The notes under the pieces are model-generated. The model saw only the letters and a program-made list of their open reading frames with translations, was not told where the DNA came from and ran no database searches. Below, in pieces: positions 34,528-46,000 of a stretch of 64,000 nucleotides of DNA. How positions within the stretch are numbered: the first letter of the stretch is position 1; the number at the start of each line of letters is the position of its first letter. The position numbers and the translations under genes are program-made. Source of the DNA: Oscarella lobularis (taxonomy: Eukaryota; Porifera; Homoscleromorpha; Homosclerophorida; Oscarellidae). Location: NCBI RefSeq assembly GCF_947507565.1, contig NC_089176.1, positions 248,001 to 312,000 of the forward strand. Reading direction: 5' to 3'.

Positions 34528-37500
34528 TTACACATTGTCTCGAATTTTCTCAAACAACTTGATCGTTTTCAATACCATTTCCTGAAATAAATTCTGTCTA
34601 TTTTGCGTGTATAAACATATATTTTCAATTACTATTCTTTCAAAATTAATCATTTCCTCCACTTGACTCACGTTGCCGTCCCGAATAAAAGTCAGATCTA
34701 ATAATTTTGTAAGCATTCGAAAAATAGATATAACAATCGAATGATAATAGACCTTTGAGTACGAGTGGAATAAAAGGAATCACAACACCGGCTGCATTCT
34801 CTACATGTAACACAAATTCTTTTAAGTAAATCAGAATGCTTCTTTGCTGCGTTACCTTGTGCTTTGCGGTAGGAACGAAAATTGAACGAAGGATCCTTAT
34901 ACCAACGTTAATTAAAAGAATTCTACCCTTACTGACTATTATTACCATCTTTAGCTCCAATTCATTCAAATGGCGTCCATACCTTTTCAGTATCTTCTAG
35001 GCGCAAAACGATAGTTATATCTTCCACTACAATTTCAACATAAACCCGTACTTTCCACAAACTATCTTCTGCTTTCACCGACGAATCTTGCAAAGCTAAG
35101 ACAGTAGCAGCAAATGCGTTAAAGTTGCAAAGATCCCAACAGCTAAAAGACGCCTCAGAGTCGTAAAGGAGTCGAACAAAAATGTTACCGTTGAGCCAAA
35201 CGAATGAAATACGAAAACGCTTTAAGCTTTCCTCTCATAGTCGGCCTCTCAGTTATTCTTGTTTTGACCCAAAGCATAATCTAGAAAACAAAACTTAGAA
35301 TAGAAATAAAAAAGACAAATACCCACGTCGTTCAGCCTTCTGAGGACCAAGCCAAATCTGCAAGCGGTCGTCAATTTCCGCTCCATGACGCTTTCAATAA
35401 AATGACGCTGCTAAATAAAAGAATATTATCATAAGTACAGAGATTCTGGCAAACGACGTACCACTTCTCTTGAATCTAATAAAAGAGTGTCAGATGCTGT
35501 TATTTCAACGGCAATATCGATAGGATACATCCTTTTCAAGTCATTCCACGAACGCAGATCGTTGGCCTTATTAAAAAATATAGCAGATTTAAATATTTAG
35601 CAATAGCCACGTTACTTTAAGGGTAGATTCTGGAGAAATCAGTCGCAGTCTAAAAATTAATTAGTTTACGTAAGGTACGTGAAAATAACGCCACAAGTTC
35701 TTACCTTATAGGCTTTCCTGGCGAAGGAATCAGGGTTGAATTTACAATACCATCGCTCTTCATACGGTTCAGTAAAATCTAATTTCACAAAGAAGCCATC
35801 AGCCGTTTCAGACAGGCTTACAAAATTCTACTGTACAGCCAAATAAGGAGCCATGAGATTGAATTCTTTTTTCGTGAATGCAAACTGGTGAACCCAACGA
35901 CCAAGAACGTCAGCAATCCTAGCAGCAAAAAAAAACATTTGTAGAAAATCGTCTCAAAAACTATTCAAAACCTTTGTTTCACTATAACATTGTTTTTGTT
36001 CTTCCTGTAGCTGAAGTAAATATAAATATACAGAATCGCAGTCTACAATAATTGAAAGAAGATCTTAGTCTCCCTGCTTACATTTCATCAAATTTCAAAA
36101 TAAATTCGTGAACTTGCAACCGGCTTGGAATTAACAAAAAGAAGGTCTCTTCCAGAACGCCCTCTACAAAGAACCCTAGTCAATAGGAAGTCAGATCAGT
36201 GAAAAATTACACCACCGTCAACTTTCAGTTTTAAATCAGGCTCAACTAATATTTCTTGAAGTTTATCCAGCGTCCCACTGATGACTTTGCTGCATAAGAG
36301 AACTGCTAAAGAAACCTAATAGTCTCGCTGATGAAATACTTGTGATGAGTTGCCGTTGAACGTAAAACTAGCACAACGCTTTCATGCTCTCGCAAGCGAA
36401 TAGTAGATGTTTCCACGTTCTGCAACAGAGCCAAATCAAAGTAAATAAAATATATCGATTCAGCGTGATAAAGATACTTGTACCCTACCAGATGAATAGC
36501 TGCAAACTGCGTCTTGCTAAGAGTCATAAAATAGCAGTTTCGCTCTCGAGTTCGAATCGTAGCTGCTCTAATAGACATGTCTGCATTTAAAAATTAAGGC
36601 AAGTGAGTACTTCTACTACCGGGAAGACTTGCTAATTAGCGCCCACTCTCCAAATTCGTCTCCTTCCCGAAGAACAGCGATCGTTCCCTACAAAAAACCA
36701 CAGTTATATAACATGAAATCAACCGGATTTTTTTCTACCCGTTTTCTTTTAACTACTTCCACTGAGCCCTTGATAATGACGTAGTAAGAATCGGCAGGAT
36801 CACCTTCTTTGAAAACTGAACGTAAACACTATAGACACGGAGAAAATCGGCACCTGATTACTTACCGATTTCGCCCGCTTTTTCTATTGCTTTGAACGAC
36901 ATAGAACTCGCTGTAAGCTCCTTCACACTTACGCTTTCACTTCGAAACCTCGGAATACGGCTGATTATCTCCATAATTAGTCTATTGTCGCGCTCAGAAG
37001 ATCTAGAAAAGTGAAAAATTAAAAGCCAATCTTTAGGTGAGTGCACTTACGGCTTTCTGAGTTCGTTCTTCAGTTGCATACCCACTACCAAACACTCTAA
37101 AAAATCAAAGTCCTCTTGGAGCTGATGCCCGTCGTCAATTGCACTAGGATCATCATAGCTGGGGACGGGAGGAAGAGTGTGCGGAACATCAACGAAAACA
37201 TAGAAAGACGAATCATCATCGGAGAAGCCTCTTTCCGCCACTAGAGCTAAAGCCCAGCCATTACATAATACAATTTACATAGTGTATATATGTATTTTAT
37301 ACCATTTCGTATAATTCCTTCTTCGACGAGAACCTGAAGTATTTCAAGAGCTTCTTTCCTTAGCACGATTTTTTTGGACCACTTCAGTATCCAGTCAATC
37401 AGACGGCATCCCGCTGCTGAGCGGTGGACGATTGTACCGTTTCTGGAACGAGAGCGATGGTTTTCAAGAACGCGCTGGGATGTCAAAACTGAACGGAAGC

Positions 37501-38188
37501 GTCGTGAAATTTCTATCAACTTGTCAGAAGTCGTCTTTCAAAAAGAGCAAATCTTGCTAAGACCATCAGACTCTCTTCTTCTCACTTACCATGCCGGCTT
37601 GTTTGATGTTTCTAAGTTCGTTTTGGGCTACAGAAAAACTTCCCAGGCGCATTTTCCTTTTCTCCCAACCAGCATCTGTGGATGGGCGGGAATCAGAACT
37701 GAAACACACGTCAGTTTACCGACCTTCATAACCCCCCACTCCATTGAGCAAGCTCGGAAACTACAAAATCTCAAGTCTGCGATGGATGCTTTATCGCCCT
37801 TATTCACCTCACCGTTTGACGTCTGAAACCAAGAGACGAACGCGGTTCTGGCTTGAAAATGATTTTGCTTGCCTGTTTCTCAGCGGATGACCTGAACATG
37901 TAAAAGAAAGCAGTGTCATTAATTAAATTAGTAGTAGACTACCGACTGGGTCAAAACAATCTGCGGTTGCCCGATTGCCTGCGCCATTGCAAATTCTGAC
38001 TGATTGTGACGTCATAAAACGCAACGTGCATACCGATAACGCTTACGTTGGACTGAAATCAAATCGTCTAAAATGCAAAAGTGACCTTCTTTCGTAATAT
38101 TCCAACGCGTTTCATACCAATTTGGCTCTCTTTTCGAAAAGACTGCCATTTCCGCAGAGACGAGACGTTCGAACGCGTCTAGACTCAT
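34528..38188 (-). CDS. EPAC-like Rap guanine nucleotide exchange factor (DEP, cyclic-nucleotide-binding, RasGEF)
   Basis: Activates Rap GTPases, in EPACs under control of cAMP. Minus-strand order: N-terminal exon at 38188 (MSLDAFERLVSAEMAVF); DEP domain (RVLENHRSRSRNGTIVHRSA, CRLIDWILKWSKKIVLRKEA); cyclic-nucleotide-binding domain (VFKEGDPADSYYVIIKGSVE, VLREGDEFGEWALISKSSR, RAATIRTRERNCYFMTLSKT); REM-like and ubiquitin-like spacer; RasGEF with CNFNAFAATVLALQDSSV, VIPFIPLVLKDLTFIRDGN and EEMINFERIVIEN. The stop is 34528-34530. Only one nucleotide-binding domain is seen, corresponding to EPAC's second (high-affinity) one. Its phosphate-binding cassette reads FGEWAL where FGELAL or FGKLAL is usual. 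A possible extra 5' exon (38505-38297, MAEKAWPRRNENAVRHVFSL) has a GTGAGA donor and would join in frame to KRMSLDAF; not certain. Confidence 0.85.
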
Positions 38189-38615
38189 TCGCCTTACAGA
38201 AAAATAGCGTTTTATGCCTTACTTAGCTCGGAAAGTTCGCTCGAGGCAGTTCGATGTTCTCCTTCGATTTTCCAAGCGAATGACGAGTTGCGCTCTCACT
38301 TCTCTGCGGATTTATCGTAGTAGACGCCGCTTTTCGCTCGAATTCGGTCGCGAATGGCCTCGAAACGAACTTCGTCCCATCGATCGTTCCATATCACGTG
38401 AATCGGACGCCCGTATCTTCGTGCGACGAAATGAGCGGCGAAAAACAATGAAAAAACGTGCCTAACAGCGTTTTCGTTTCGTCGTGGCCACGCTTTCTCC
38501 GCCATCTTGTCGAAGTAGGTGCGATATCTGTCGCCTCTAACCGAAATCGTTATGCAATAATTCGTCAAACCGGTATCGAAACCGGTTTGCTTTTTGACGC
38601 CTTCTTTCGAAAGAG

Positions 38616-38681
38616 CCAATGAGCACAAAAAGCGGAAACCAGCAAGCCAATCAGAGCGATGGGCGGGGCCATAGTATATAA
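38616..38681 (+). promoter_or_regulatory. CCAAT / GC box / TATA promoter (rightward)
   Basis: On the plus strand: CCAAT at 38616-38620 and again at 38647-38651, a GC box GGGCGGGG at 38661-38668, and TATATAA at 38675-38681. This predicts initiation near 38700-38710. It is the clearest canonical promoter in the window and points into sequence with no long coding frame. It sits about 110-170 bases from the possible first exon of the leftward EPAC-like gene, so it may also act bidirectionally. Confidence 0.6.
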
Positions 38682-38702
38682 CCAGAACGCGCCCCCAATT
38701 TC

Positions 38703-38998
38703 CTTCAGTTGCGGCTGAGGGTGGATGCGTCGCGGAGCAATCTGCGTCTCGTCCTTGACGGACCGACCCGGGAGCTTTGGCAAAAGGCAAGTCTGGATAG
38801 TTGACTCAGCGTGGCCCACGGTATAATGCCGTGCCGGAGCCTGTAGGCAGGGCAATGGGGGGCTTCGGCCTCGGTCTACGCACTGGGATTCGCGATTACT
38901 GCGGTCTTATTGTCGCTAATGGGCACGACTCACGTTAGGCTCGAGTGAGAAACGGCTCAGAGGGGGTGTTCAACCATGGCCTGGTTGCCGGCACTTTT
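38703..38998 (+). ncRNA. RPPH1: Candidate nuclear RNase P RNA
   Basis: RNase P RNA is the structural RNA that processes tRNA 5' ends. Support: a TATA-type promoter about 25 bases upstream; a GC-rich ~295-base span with no coding frame; a CR-I-like GGCAAGTCTGGATAG at 38786-38800 (human GGGAAGGUCUGAGACUAGG); a CR-V-like ACGACTCACG at 38924-38934 (human ACAGACUCACGG) followed by GTGAG at 38945-38949 and then GGCTCAG, in the same order and near spacing as human CUCACGGCCAGCGAAGUGAG...GGCUGAGG; P4 pairing AGUC/GACU between the two; and a TTTT at 38995-38998 as a Pol III terminator. Against: CR-V lacks one A of the near-universal ACAGA, and I could not find a convincing P1 helix. Start and end are estimates. 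Confidence 0.35.
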
Positions 38999-39829
38999 CT
39001 CACCCGACAGCGCGATTAGACCAAAGATAATCCGACCCAGGAGACTTCGATTCCGGCATGCACTGTCTTTACTGTCGACTCCTACAAACGGTGGTCGGCC
39101 GCTCTCCACTTCCAGTAGCCCCGGTTCTTCTCAGGAACACATACCGAAGGGTTTTTTGGTACCACCGCGCCGGGGGACTACGGTATTAGGGACCGTCTCT
39201 CATCCAGGCGGGTACCGGTGGGGTGGCTGATGAAGTCGTGGCTCGCCCGACAATTTTTGGAACGGGTGGCCATTGCTTTTGCGGTGGCTGCCTTGGGCTA
39301 CGAAGCGTCCGAACCTCCGCGCGGTGTAGCCTGGATAGCGCGAATACGGACGCACAAAAAGGTACGTACAACGATTATTTGACAGAGACTAATTTTTTTC
39401 TTTTTTTTAGGTGGAAACGTGAACGAAAGAGCTCAAGAAAACGAAGACAAAACGATCAAATCGAAGAAGGAACGATTGGAAAGAATTTGCGAGCGAGCGA
39501 GTGCATGCAACGTTTTTTTCCTTTTTCGTATGAAATAAACTGTCGTAAAACTCTATGGTAATGGCTCTTCAGGGCTGTTTCTCGAAGCAACTAAAAGCAA
39601 ACGCGATCGCAGTTTGATTTATCGCTCCGCGTCGGTGTCTCCAAACCCGGATTATCGGCGACGAAGTGGCTCTTTTTTCTTAGCTGCGCACGGGCTCCGC
39701 TTACTACTAGTAGTACGTTTAAACAGCGTGAATTGTTTGGACATATAGGCACCTCCTCAATACAAAAACATGCGCGTACAGTAGAAAAGAGAGAGGGGGA
39801 AGAAGGGAAACCGTCTCCTCTTAGTTACG
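38999..39829. other. Intergenic region right of the ncRNA candidate
   Basis: About 830 bases. A possible 47-residue protein begins at 39229 (MKSWLARQFLERVAIAFAVA, one hydrophobic helix), with a GTACGT donor at 39361 and a TTTTTTTTAG acceptor near 39410, giving a short second exon. It is not recognised and support is thin. The remainder looks non-coding. Confidence 0.3.
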
Positions 39830-42800
39830 TCACACTGTAACGTTGAAGTAGCAACCCCTGACAGGAGTCGCAGACACGTACGGGCTTCGCTGACGACGGA
39901 AGCGGCATTGTGTTATCCGAACAAGACCAGCAGAAAACGCCGCCGCAATTGCGACAGTGATGCTACACAGACAAAAGACAGTATTACTAACTATTGAACC
40001 TGGCGCTTGGAAAACCAGCAACAGCCTGCTTCAGATTAAAATTATTAACTCGTGTGTACCTTTCGTCTTGCTACTGAAAACGTTTTCTTGCATTGCTGAC
40101 AATCTTTGATGTTGCGATCATCAACCCATTCGAATTCCTAATAAGATAAAACATAAGCTGACGTCAACTTAGAAAAACTGTCTAACTTTAATCGTGTCCG
40201 TCACTTGCTTTAGACTGTTCACCTCTTGCCGCGATCTGGCCATCGGAAGCACATGCATACACGAATAACAACTGTTGGATGTTCTCTTCCTACCTCTGCA
40301 AATGCTCTCCCATTTCAATAAGAGCCTAAGAAACGGCGTTAAAATCTTTTTTTTGACTGTACTCGGCCATTCATTCGTACCGATTCCTGCTCGTCGCAAA
40401 CGGACTGCAATTCGTCGTATTTCGCTAATTGCTCCTACTCAATGCTTTCTGAGACTATATGACGCCACGGCTGAAAATTGACTCACCGCTGTCTCCTGGC
40501 TCAGTTTAGCTTTTTCAGACCTCAAAGCAGCCGATAGGACCGTCTCCTTGTTCAAGTCACCCTATAAAATAAAGAACCCCTAAAAAACTGCAGGTACGGA
40601 CACAGATTATTTACTGGATACCTGCAGCTTTTCTAACCATTCTTTTCTAATCTTCAATTCTGTTTCAAATTCGGTTCTTAATTAATTAAAAGCGAGTTAC
40701 ATAATACTTAATCATTTCATGCTCTCACTTCAGCGCTTCCGTTTTGGCAAGCTGATTGCTGACCTGTTGCAAAGCTTCTTCCAACGACAAACGATTCGCC
40801 TCTGACTCCGTATAGCTACGACAGACCCACGCTTATTTTCTCTCTAAAGGCACTCAGCGTTTCTTCCAACCTGACACTTAGCTGTTCACACTGGTTTCTT
40901 AACCGATCTATCTCTTCTTTCATCTTAGCGTTTTCGCTCTCTTTTGTCCTGAATTTTTCCTCTCCCGCCTACAGAACGAAATTTTATCTGATAAACGAGG
41001 TAGGTAGGTAGGACCATAAGGAGGACCTGGTGCTTTTTATGCATGCCCAAATTCAATTGTTTCACGTCCTCCAGCTGCTTCCTCAGAGCCACAACGAGAT
41101 CCTGTTTTTCGTGAATGTCTTTCTCCAGCAGTTTCATGGCCATCTGCATTGAATCGCCGCATAAGAAGCAAAGCAAACCTGTGCGATTTAATAACCTGGC
41201 ATTCCTGTTTCATACTGGTTTGCAGCGCAACATCCCTTTCACAATCCTAGAAGAGAAAGCCCCATGGAAACGTGTTACAGCACCAAAACCAGTCCTACTT
41301 CTCTCGCTTTCTTTTCCGTCTCAAGCTGCTTTTGAATCTGAAGGTACATTTCATTCAGTCCCGTTCTATAAAACAATGAAATGATAACAAAAAAATCATC
41401 TAATAATAATCACTTACCTTGACTGAACGTAGGTTTCTCTTTCTGTTTCAATATCTGACATGGCGTTCTAGAAAAAGTACTTGACATCTCATTCTGATTC
41501 TATTAATTAAACGCGCTTATCCTACCTTCAACTTAATTTTGTGACTAACAGTCGTTTCATCGCGCTCCTGCTCAAGCCGTCCGCGATGAACTTGCAACGT
41601 AAGTATCTCTGTCTGAGCATCAGCCAACTACAAATAAAATTCCACAGGCATATATATATAATATATTCATGCAATGCGCCACCTCAGATGCCAGCTTTGC
41701 GTTTGTCCTCTCAGCGGATTCAAGCTTTCGGGTCAAATCACTGATAGTGCTCCTATGAACAAAACCAATCTCTTATTTTTATATAAATAACACGAATGAC
41801 TAAACTCCTTACTGCAGTTTCAAATTTCGCTCTTCAAGATAAGCTTTCTGATCCAATACTAGCGTGAAATTTGGATCTTCCGGAGCATCAAACATTGCTC
41901 TGAGAATATATAAGGTAGTCACCCAAACCAACACTAGAAAATACGTACTTTGCATCTTCGTTCGATCCAGGAGGACGTTCTAAATAGTTGCCCTCTTTCA
42001 AGAACAAACTATAATCAATCACTCCCATCTAAAAGAAAATAGCTAAAAGGTAAAAAAAGGGCGCATTTTTTCTTGCCTGTTTGTCAAGGCTATCGCCTTT
42101 TAGACATAAATTGCAATCGACGACGCTCAATCCAACCAAGAGCCCAGCAATAACGGGGCCCTCTTCCCCAGCCAAAACGGCAAACGGGTCGTACCATTCC
42201 CTTATTTGAAAAGAAGAAAAAATTATATAGACTTTTACTGTGGTATTGATGAACTTACTCTATAATTTCTCTTTTATTGACCAAGAGAGCAATGTAGTCA
42301 GCTAATTTCTTCTGCATAGCGGCAAGTCTCAACCATGCCCGCCCTCTCCCAATACCACTCCTATATATAAAAGAAACGTGTCAAGAAAATCGTTTCCCTA
42401 ATTAATTTTCCCATTCACTTGATTCCTGGTAAATTTCGAGCGCTCTGCACTATTTCACGGCACTCTTGCGATTCCTTTTCGAGAGATTCAAGAACGGCCC
42501 AAAAATCTTTTCGCAACGCCAAAGCAATAAGGCTCTTCTTCGCTGCAATAAGCCAGTGCTAACTGTTTCTCGCCCGAAACGAGTCGATTTAGTGCTTGCC
42601 TTTCAATCCGTGTCGTAGAACGTGTTCCATTATGATGAAAAATTGGCTGAGCGGCCCGTGATCGTCATCGAGCGTGCGTCCTGCTTTCATCGAAGACTCG
42701 AGGAGGCCTTTGATAGCCAGTTTTGCCATGTTCAGCAGATTCTTCCGCTCTACTTTCCATTTGTCAACTTCGGTGTCAGATAAGACTTTCGAATCGCTTC

Positions 42801-42831
42801 TTTCCTTCGAAGACGACAGCACGGAAGCCAT
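39830..42831 (-). CDS. RUFY: RUN and FYVE domain-containing protein
   Basis: An endosomal adaptor that links phosphatidylinositol-3-phosphate membranes to small GTPases and motors. Exon 1 from 42831: [20 protein letters not shown], then [20 protein letters not shown] and [17 protein letters not shown] of the RUN domain. The RUN domain continues with [26 protein letters not shown] and [33 protein letters not shown] linker ([13 protein letters not shown]) leads to long coiled coils, including [20 protein letters not shown] (near 41,000-41,200), nearly identical to the vertebrate RUFY segment. The C-terminal FYVE finger reads [14 protein letters not shown], then [20 protein letters not shown], then PVRVCDSCQ, with the R(R/K)HHCR signature intact across an intron. 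The stop is 39830-39832. A decayed copy of part of exon 1 lies at 44605-44781. Confidence 0.95.
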
Positions 42832-43197
42832 TTATATGTGAACTAACTACGTCATCAATAGCCACGTGACCACTAGACGTATGCAGGGTCAAAATAATTC
42901 TAAAATCATCTCGTTCTTTTTTATTGAACTGTCTGTAGTACATAATCAGGCTTCTTCTAGACGCTCTCTAAAAAGAATAAATTTTTTCTGCTCAATCTAA
43001 CCAATAATTCTGTATCAAACCAAAACTTCCTGGCAGACTCTAAGTTAGACAATAAATCCTAACCAAAACGTATGCAGCACTCATCACCTTATCAGCAAAA
43101 CAAAAAAAGCCGTGCAGATGAGACGAGCAAGCAATCGAGCATTCTCTAAACTATAATAATGATAACAGCGATTCGTTCGAGTCCTGCTAGTGTCGTC

Positions 43198-43921
43198 TCA
43201 AGAACTTGGCTGCTGCACATAGGCCTGCATCGGCTGCGCAGGCATCATGACAACCTGAGGATATCCAGTCACATTTCCTCCTCCGGTCACATACAAAACC
43301 GTTTGAGTTCTCGGCGGAATGCAACAGTAACATTTGGAGTAACTCGTCCCATAGCAGAGCACAGTCATAAAGATACAAAACAGAAACATTATGGTAAGAA
43401 GAACAAATAAGATAATAGCTAACACCGACGAAGATCCCTCCTCAGACCCTACCCCTATGAGGATAGCTCCAGGCCAACCGAGAGACAAGGCGGAAAGTCC
43501 AATATTGATAGCCCAAAGGACGCCAACGCTATTGCAGATCTACAAGCCGCGTATAGAAAAATTACACATATTATGTGGTGAAATATATATAGCTCTACAT
43601 GGGTTTTTGTCTTGGAATTGCGCGAGCGATCAGCCAAGAACGTCAGCAAACAAGCGATCATAGAAAGCTGCGAAACAAATAGGTAAAGCGATCGTAAGAT
43701 TTGACATCGAATGTTCTTTCCAAGATAGTGAGCTGGATTGGAACGGAATAGGCAGCCATTATTCCGTCATCGTGGAAGAAATAGGAGTAGGTAGAGTAGC
43801 GGTTGTCGTCTTTGATCACGACGAAGGAAGCGTTTAGAACGGCGAAAAGAACGAGCGTGAGTAACGCCGCCGCAACTGTAGAGCGGAGGACGCTTTTGGG
43901 CGAACGATTATCACTGGGCAT
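43198..43921 (-). CDS. Small four-helix membrane protein, paralog 1
   Basis: Three exons. Exon 1 from 43921 carries helix 1 (VAAALLTLVLFAVLNASFVV) and an acidic/Tyr-rich outer loop, ending ILERTFD. A short exon follows (MIACLLTFLADRSRNSKTK). The last exon has ICNSVGVLWAINIGLSALSL, helix 4 (VLAIILFVLLTIMFLFCIFM) and a cytoplasmic tail (TVLCYGTSYSKCYCCIPP, later YPQVVMMPAQPMQAYVQQPS). The start at 43921 is preferred over a further-upstream ATG because only it stays in frame in the duplicated copy. The cysteine cluster next to helix 4 could be palmitoylated (inference). No named family recognised. The 42832-43197 gap on its left is the RUFY upstream region and this gene's 3' UTR. Confidence 0.7.
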
Positions 43922-43984
43922 TTTTGGGCTTTGGGCCAGATCCGCAATGGACACGTGAACGTCTCACATGACGTAAGCTTCTAA

Positions 43985-44085
43985 AGAGTAAATAACAAAT
44001 ACTGTTTGAGAGTTCATTGAACAGCAGCATGGAGAATACCTCGTAGCAAAGCAGAGCACAGTGTCATAAAAATATCATAAAGAGA
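43985..44085 (-). pseudogene. Decayed tetraspan last-exon remnant (unit A)
   Basis: On the minus strand this stretch still reads like the helix-4 to tail junction of the cluster genes (FMT, then CFATRYSPCCCSMN in a shifted frame), close to FMTVLCYATRYSRCCCC of intact members. A one-base shift after FMT breaks the frame and no upstream exons remain. It shows that a further cluster member existed before the tandem duplication, since unit B has the same remnant. Confidence 0.6.
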
Positions 44086-44310
44086 AATAAATAAATTGCG
44101 ATTGAACGCTTCCTTGGAAGCCATAGAGGCGTGTCCTTTCAGTTTCACCGTCTCGAAAGAGAAACAGACGTCATCACCGAAAGTTACATAATTAGGAGAC
44201 ATGTGACGGCTACTTTGGTTAGACAGTACCAAGAGCTACACTCTTATTAGAGATTGCACGACTAAGAAAGATAAAATATCACAGCGATTGCAGTTCGAGT
44301 CCAGCTAGTC

Positions 44311-44602
44311 TCAATGACTCGGCGGCTGCACATAGGCCTGCTGCATTGGCTGCGCATAGGCTTCCATTGGCTGCGCAGGCACCATGACAACCCGAGAATA
44401 TCCACTCGCATTTCCACCACCAGTCATATACAAAATCGTTTGAGGGGTCGACGGGATGCAACAGCAACATTTGGAGTATTTCGTAGCGTAGCAGAGCACA
44501 GTCATAAAGATACAAAACAGAAACATTATGATAAGGAAAACGTAGAAGGCAATAGCTAACGCCGACAAAGATCCTCCATCAAACCACGAAACTATGAGAG
44601 GG
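44311..44602 (-). pseudogene. 5'-truncated tetraspan gene at the duplication junction
   Basis: Only the last exon survives: helix 4 (ALAIAFYVFLIIMFLFCIFM), CYATKYSKCCCCIPS and a Pro/Gln-rich tail ending QPPSH. At about 44603 the sequence switches to RUFY exon 1, and in the gene's direction the frame meets a stop right at the join. The full-length counterpart is the gene at 46224-46943, which ends QPPSY. Probably not functional unless expressed from the promoter on the RUFY-derived piece. Confidence 0.75.
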
Positions 44603-44604
44603 AG

Positions 44605-44781
44605 TCCATTATGATGAAAAATTGGCTGAGCGGCCCGTGATCGTCATCGAGCGTGCGTCCTGCTTTCATCGAAGACTCGAGGAGGCCTTTGATAGCCAGT
44701 TTTGCCCCTCTACTTTCCATTTGTCAACTTCGGTGTCAGATAATCGCTTCTTTCCTTCGAAGACGACAGCACGGAGGCCAT
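44605..44781 (-). pseudogene. RUFY exon 1 fragment
   Basis: Matches 42626-42831 (RUN-domain start of RUFY) but with two internal deletions that change the frame. The upstream flank of RUFY and the tetraspan 3' region follow to its right, as in the original. A by-product of the tandem duplication. Confidence 0.85.
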
Positions 44782-45127
44782 TTATATGTGAACTAACTAC
44801 GTCATCAATAGCCACGTGACCACTAGCCAGGGTCAAAATAATTCTAAAATCATCTCGTTCTTTTTTATTGAACTGTCTGTAGTACATAATCAGGCTTCTT
44901 CTAGACGCTCTCTAAAAAGAATAAAACTTTTCTGCTCAATCTAACCAATAATTCTGTACTTCCTGGCAGACTCTAAGTTAGACAATAAATCCCAACCAGA
45001 ACACATGCAGCATTCAGCACCTTATCAGCAAAACAAAAAAAGTCGTGCAGATGAGACGAGCAAGCAATCGAGCATTCTCTAAACTATAATAATGATAACA
45101 GCAATTAGTTCAAGTCCTGCTAGTGTC

Positions 45128-45841
45128 TCAAGAACTTGGCTGCTGCACATGGGCCTGCATCGGCTGCGCAGGCATCATGACAACCTGAGGATATCCACTC
45201 ACATTTCCTCCTCCGATCACATACAAAACCGTCTGAGTTCTCGGCGGAATGCAACAGCAACATTTGGAGTATCTCGTCGCATAGCAGAGCACAGTCATAA
45301 AGATACAAAACAGAAACATTATGGTAAGAAGAACAAATAAGATAATAGCTAACACCGACGCCTCAGACCCTGGCCCTATGAGGATGGCTCCAGGAAAACC
45401 GAGAGACAAGGCGGAAAATCCAATATTGATAACCCAAAGGACGCCAACGCTATTGCAGATCTACAAGCCGCGTATAGAAAAATTACACATATTATGTGTT
45501 GAAATGGTCAAATGGCTCTACATGGGTTTTTGTCTTGGAATTGCGCGAGCGATCAGCCAAGAACGTCAGCAAACAAGCGATCATAGAAAACTGCGAAGCA
45601 AATAGGTAAAGCGATCGTAAGATTTGACATCGAATGTTCTTTCCAAGATAGTGAGCTGGGTTGGAACGGAATAGGCAGCTATTCCGTCATCGTCATCGTC
45701 ATCGTAGTAGCTAGAGTAGCTGTCGTCGTCTTCGATCACGACGAAGGAAGCGTTTAGAACGGCGAAAAGAACGAGCGTGAGTAACGCCGCCGCAACTGTA
45801 GAGCGGAGGACGCTTTTGGGCGAACGATTATTACTGGGCAT
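45128..45841 (-). CDS. Small four-helix membrane protein, paralog 2 (duplicate of paralog 1)
   Basis: The unit B copy of the gene at 43198-43921, with the same three-exon layout: start at 45841 (MPSNNRSPKSVLRSTVAAAL), ILERTFD at the exon 1 end, then MIACLLTFLADRSR, and last exon ICNSVGVLWVINIGFSALSL, helix 4, CYATRYSKCCCCIPP and tail MMPAQPMQAHVQQPSS. The outer loop has diverged most: it gains an Asp run (YYDDDDDDGIAAYS) and lost residues in the GSEEGSSS stretch. All exons are open. Confidence 0.7.
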
Positions 45842-45896
45842 TTTTGGCCAGATCCGCAATGGACACGTGAACGTCTCGTGACGTAAGCTTCTAAAG

Positions 45897-46000
45897 AGAA
45901 AAATAACAAGTACTGTTTGAGAGTTCATTGAACAGCAGCATGGAGAATACCTCGTAGCAAAGCAGAGCACAGTGTCATAAAAATATCATAAATAAAAAAA
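45897..46000 (-). pseudogene. Decayed tetraspan last-exon remnant (unit B)
   Basis: Copy of the remnant at 43985-44085, again reading CFATRYSPCCCSMN in a frame disconnected from upstream exons. No separate function expected. Confidence 0.6.

Noticed and set aside
38296-38790. A 164-codon minus-strand open frame spanning the promoter
   Set aside because: Its upper half crosses the CCAAT/GC/TATA elements and has no domain. Only the part from the Met at 38505 is kept, as a possible first exon of the EPAC-like gene.
38700-38998. Telomerase RNA, 7SK or SRP RNA
   Set aside because: There is no telomere-template-like repeat (CTAACCCTAA or similar), no 7SK start motif and no SRP Alu-domain motifs; the CR-I/CR-V-like elements fit RNase P better.
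44666-44887. Minus-strand frame as an intact second RUFY start
   Set aside because: Compared with RUFY exon 1 it has two deletions and no downstream RUFY exons; it is a duplication fragment.
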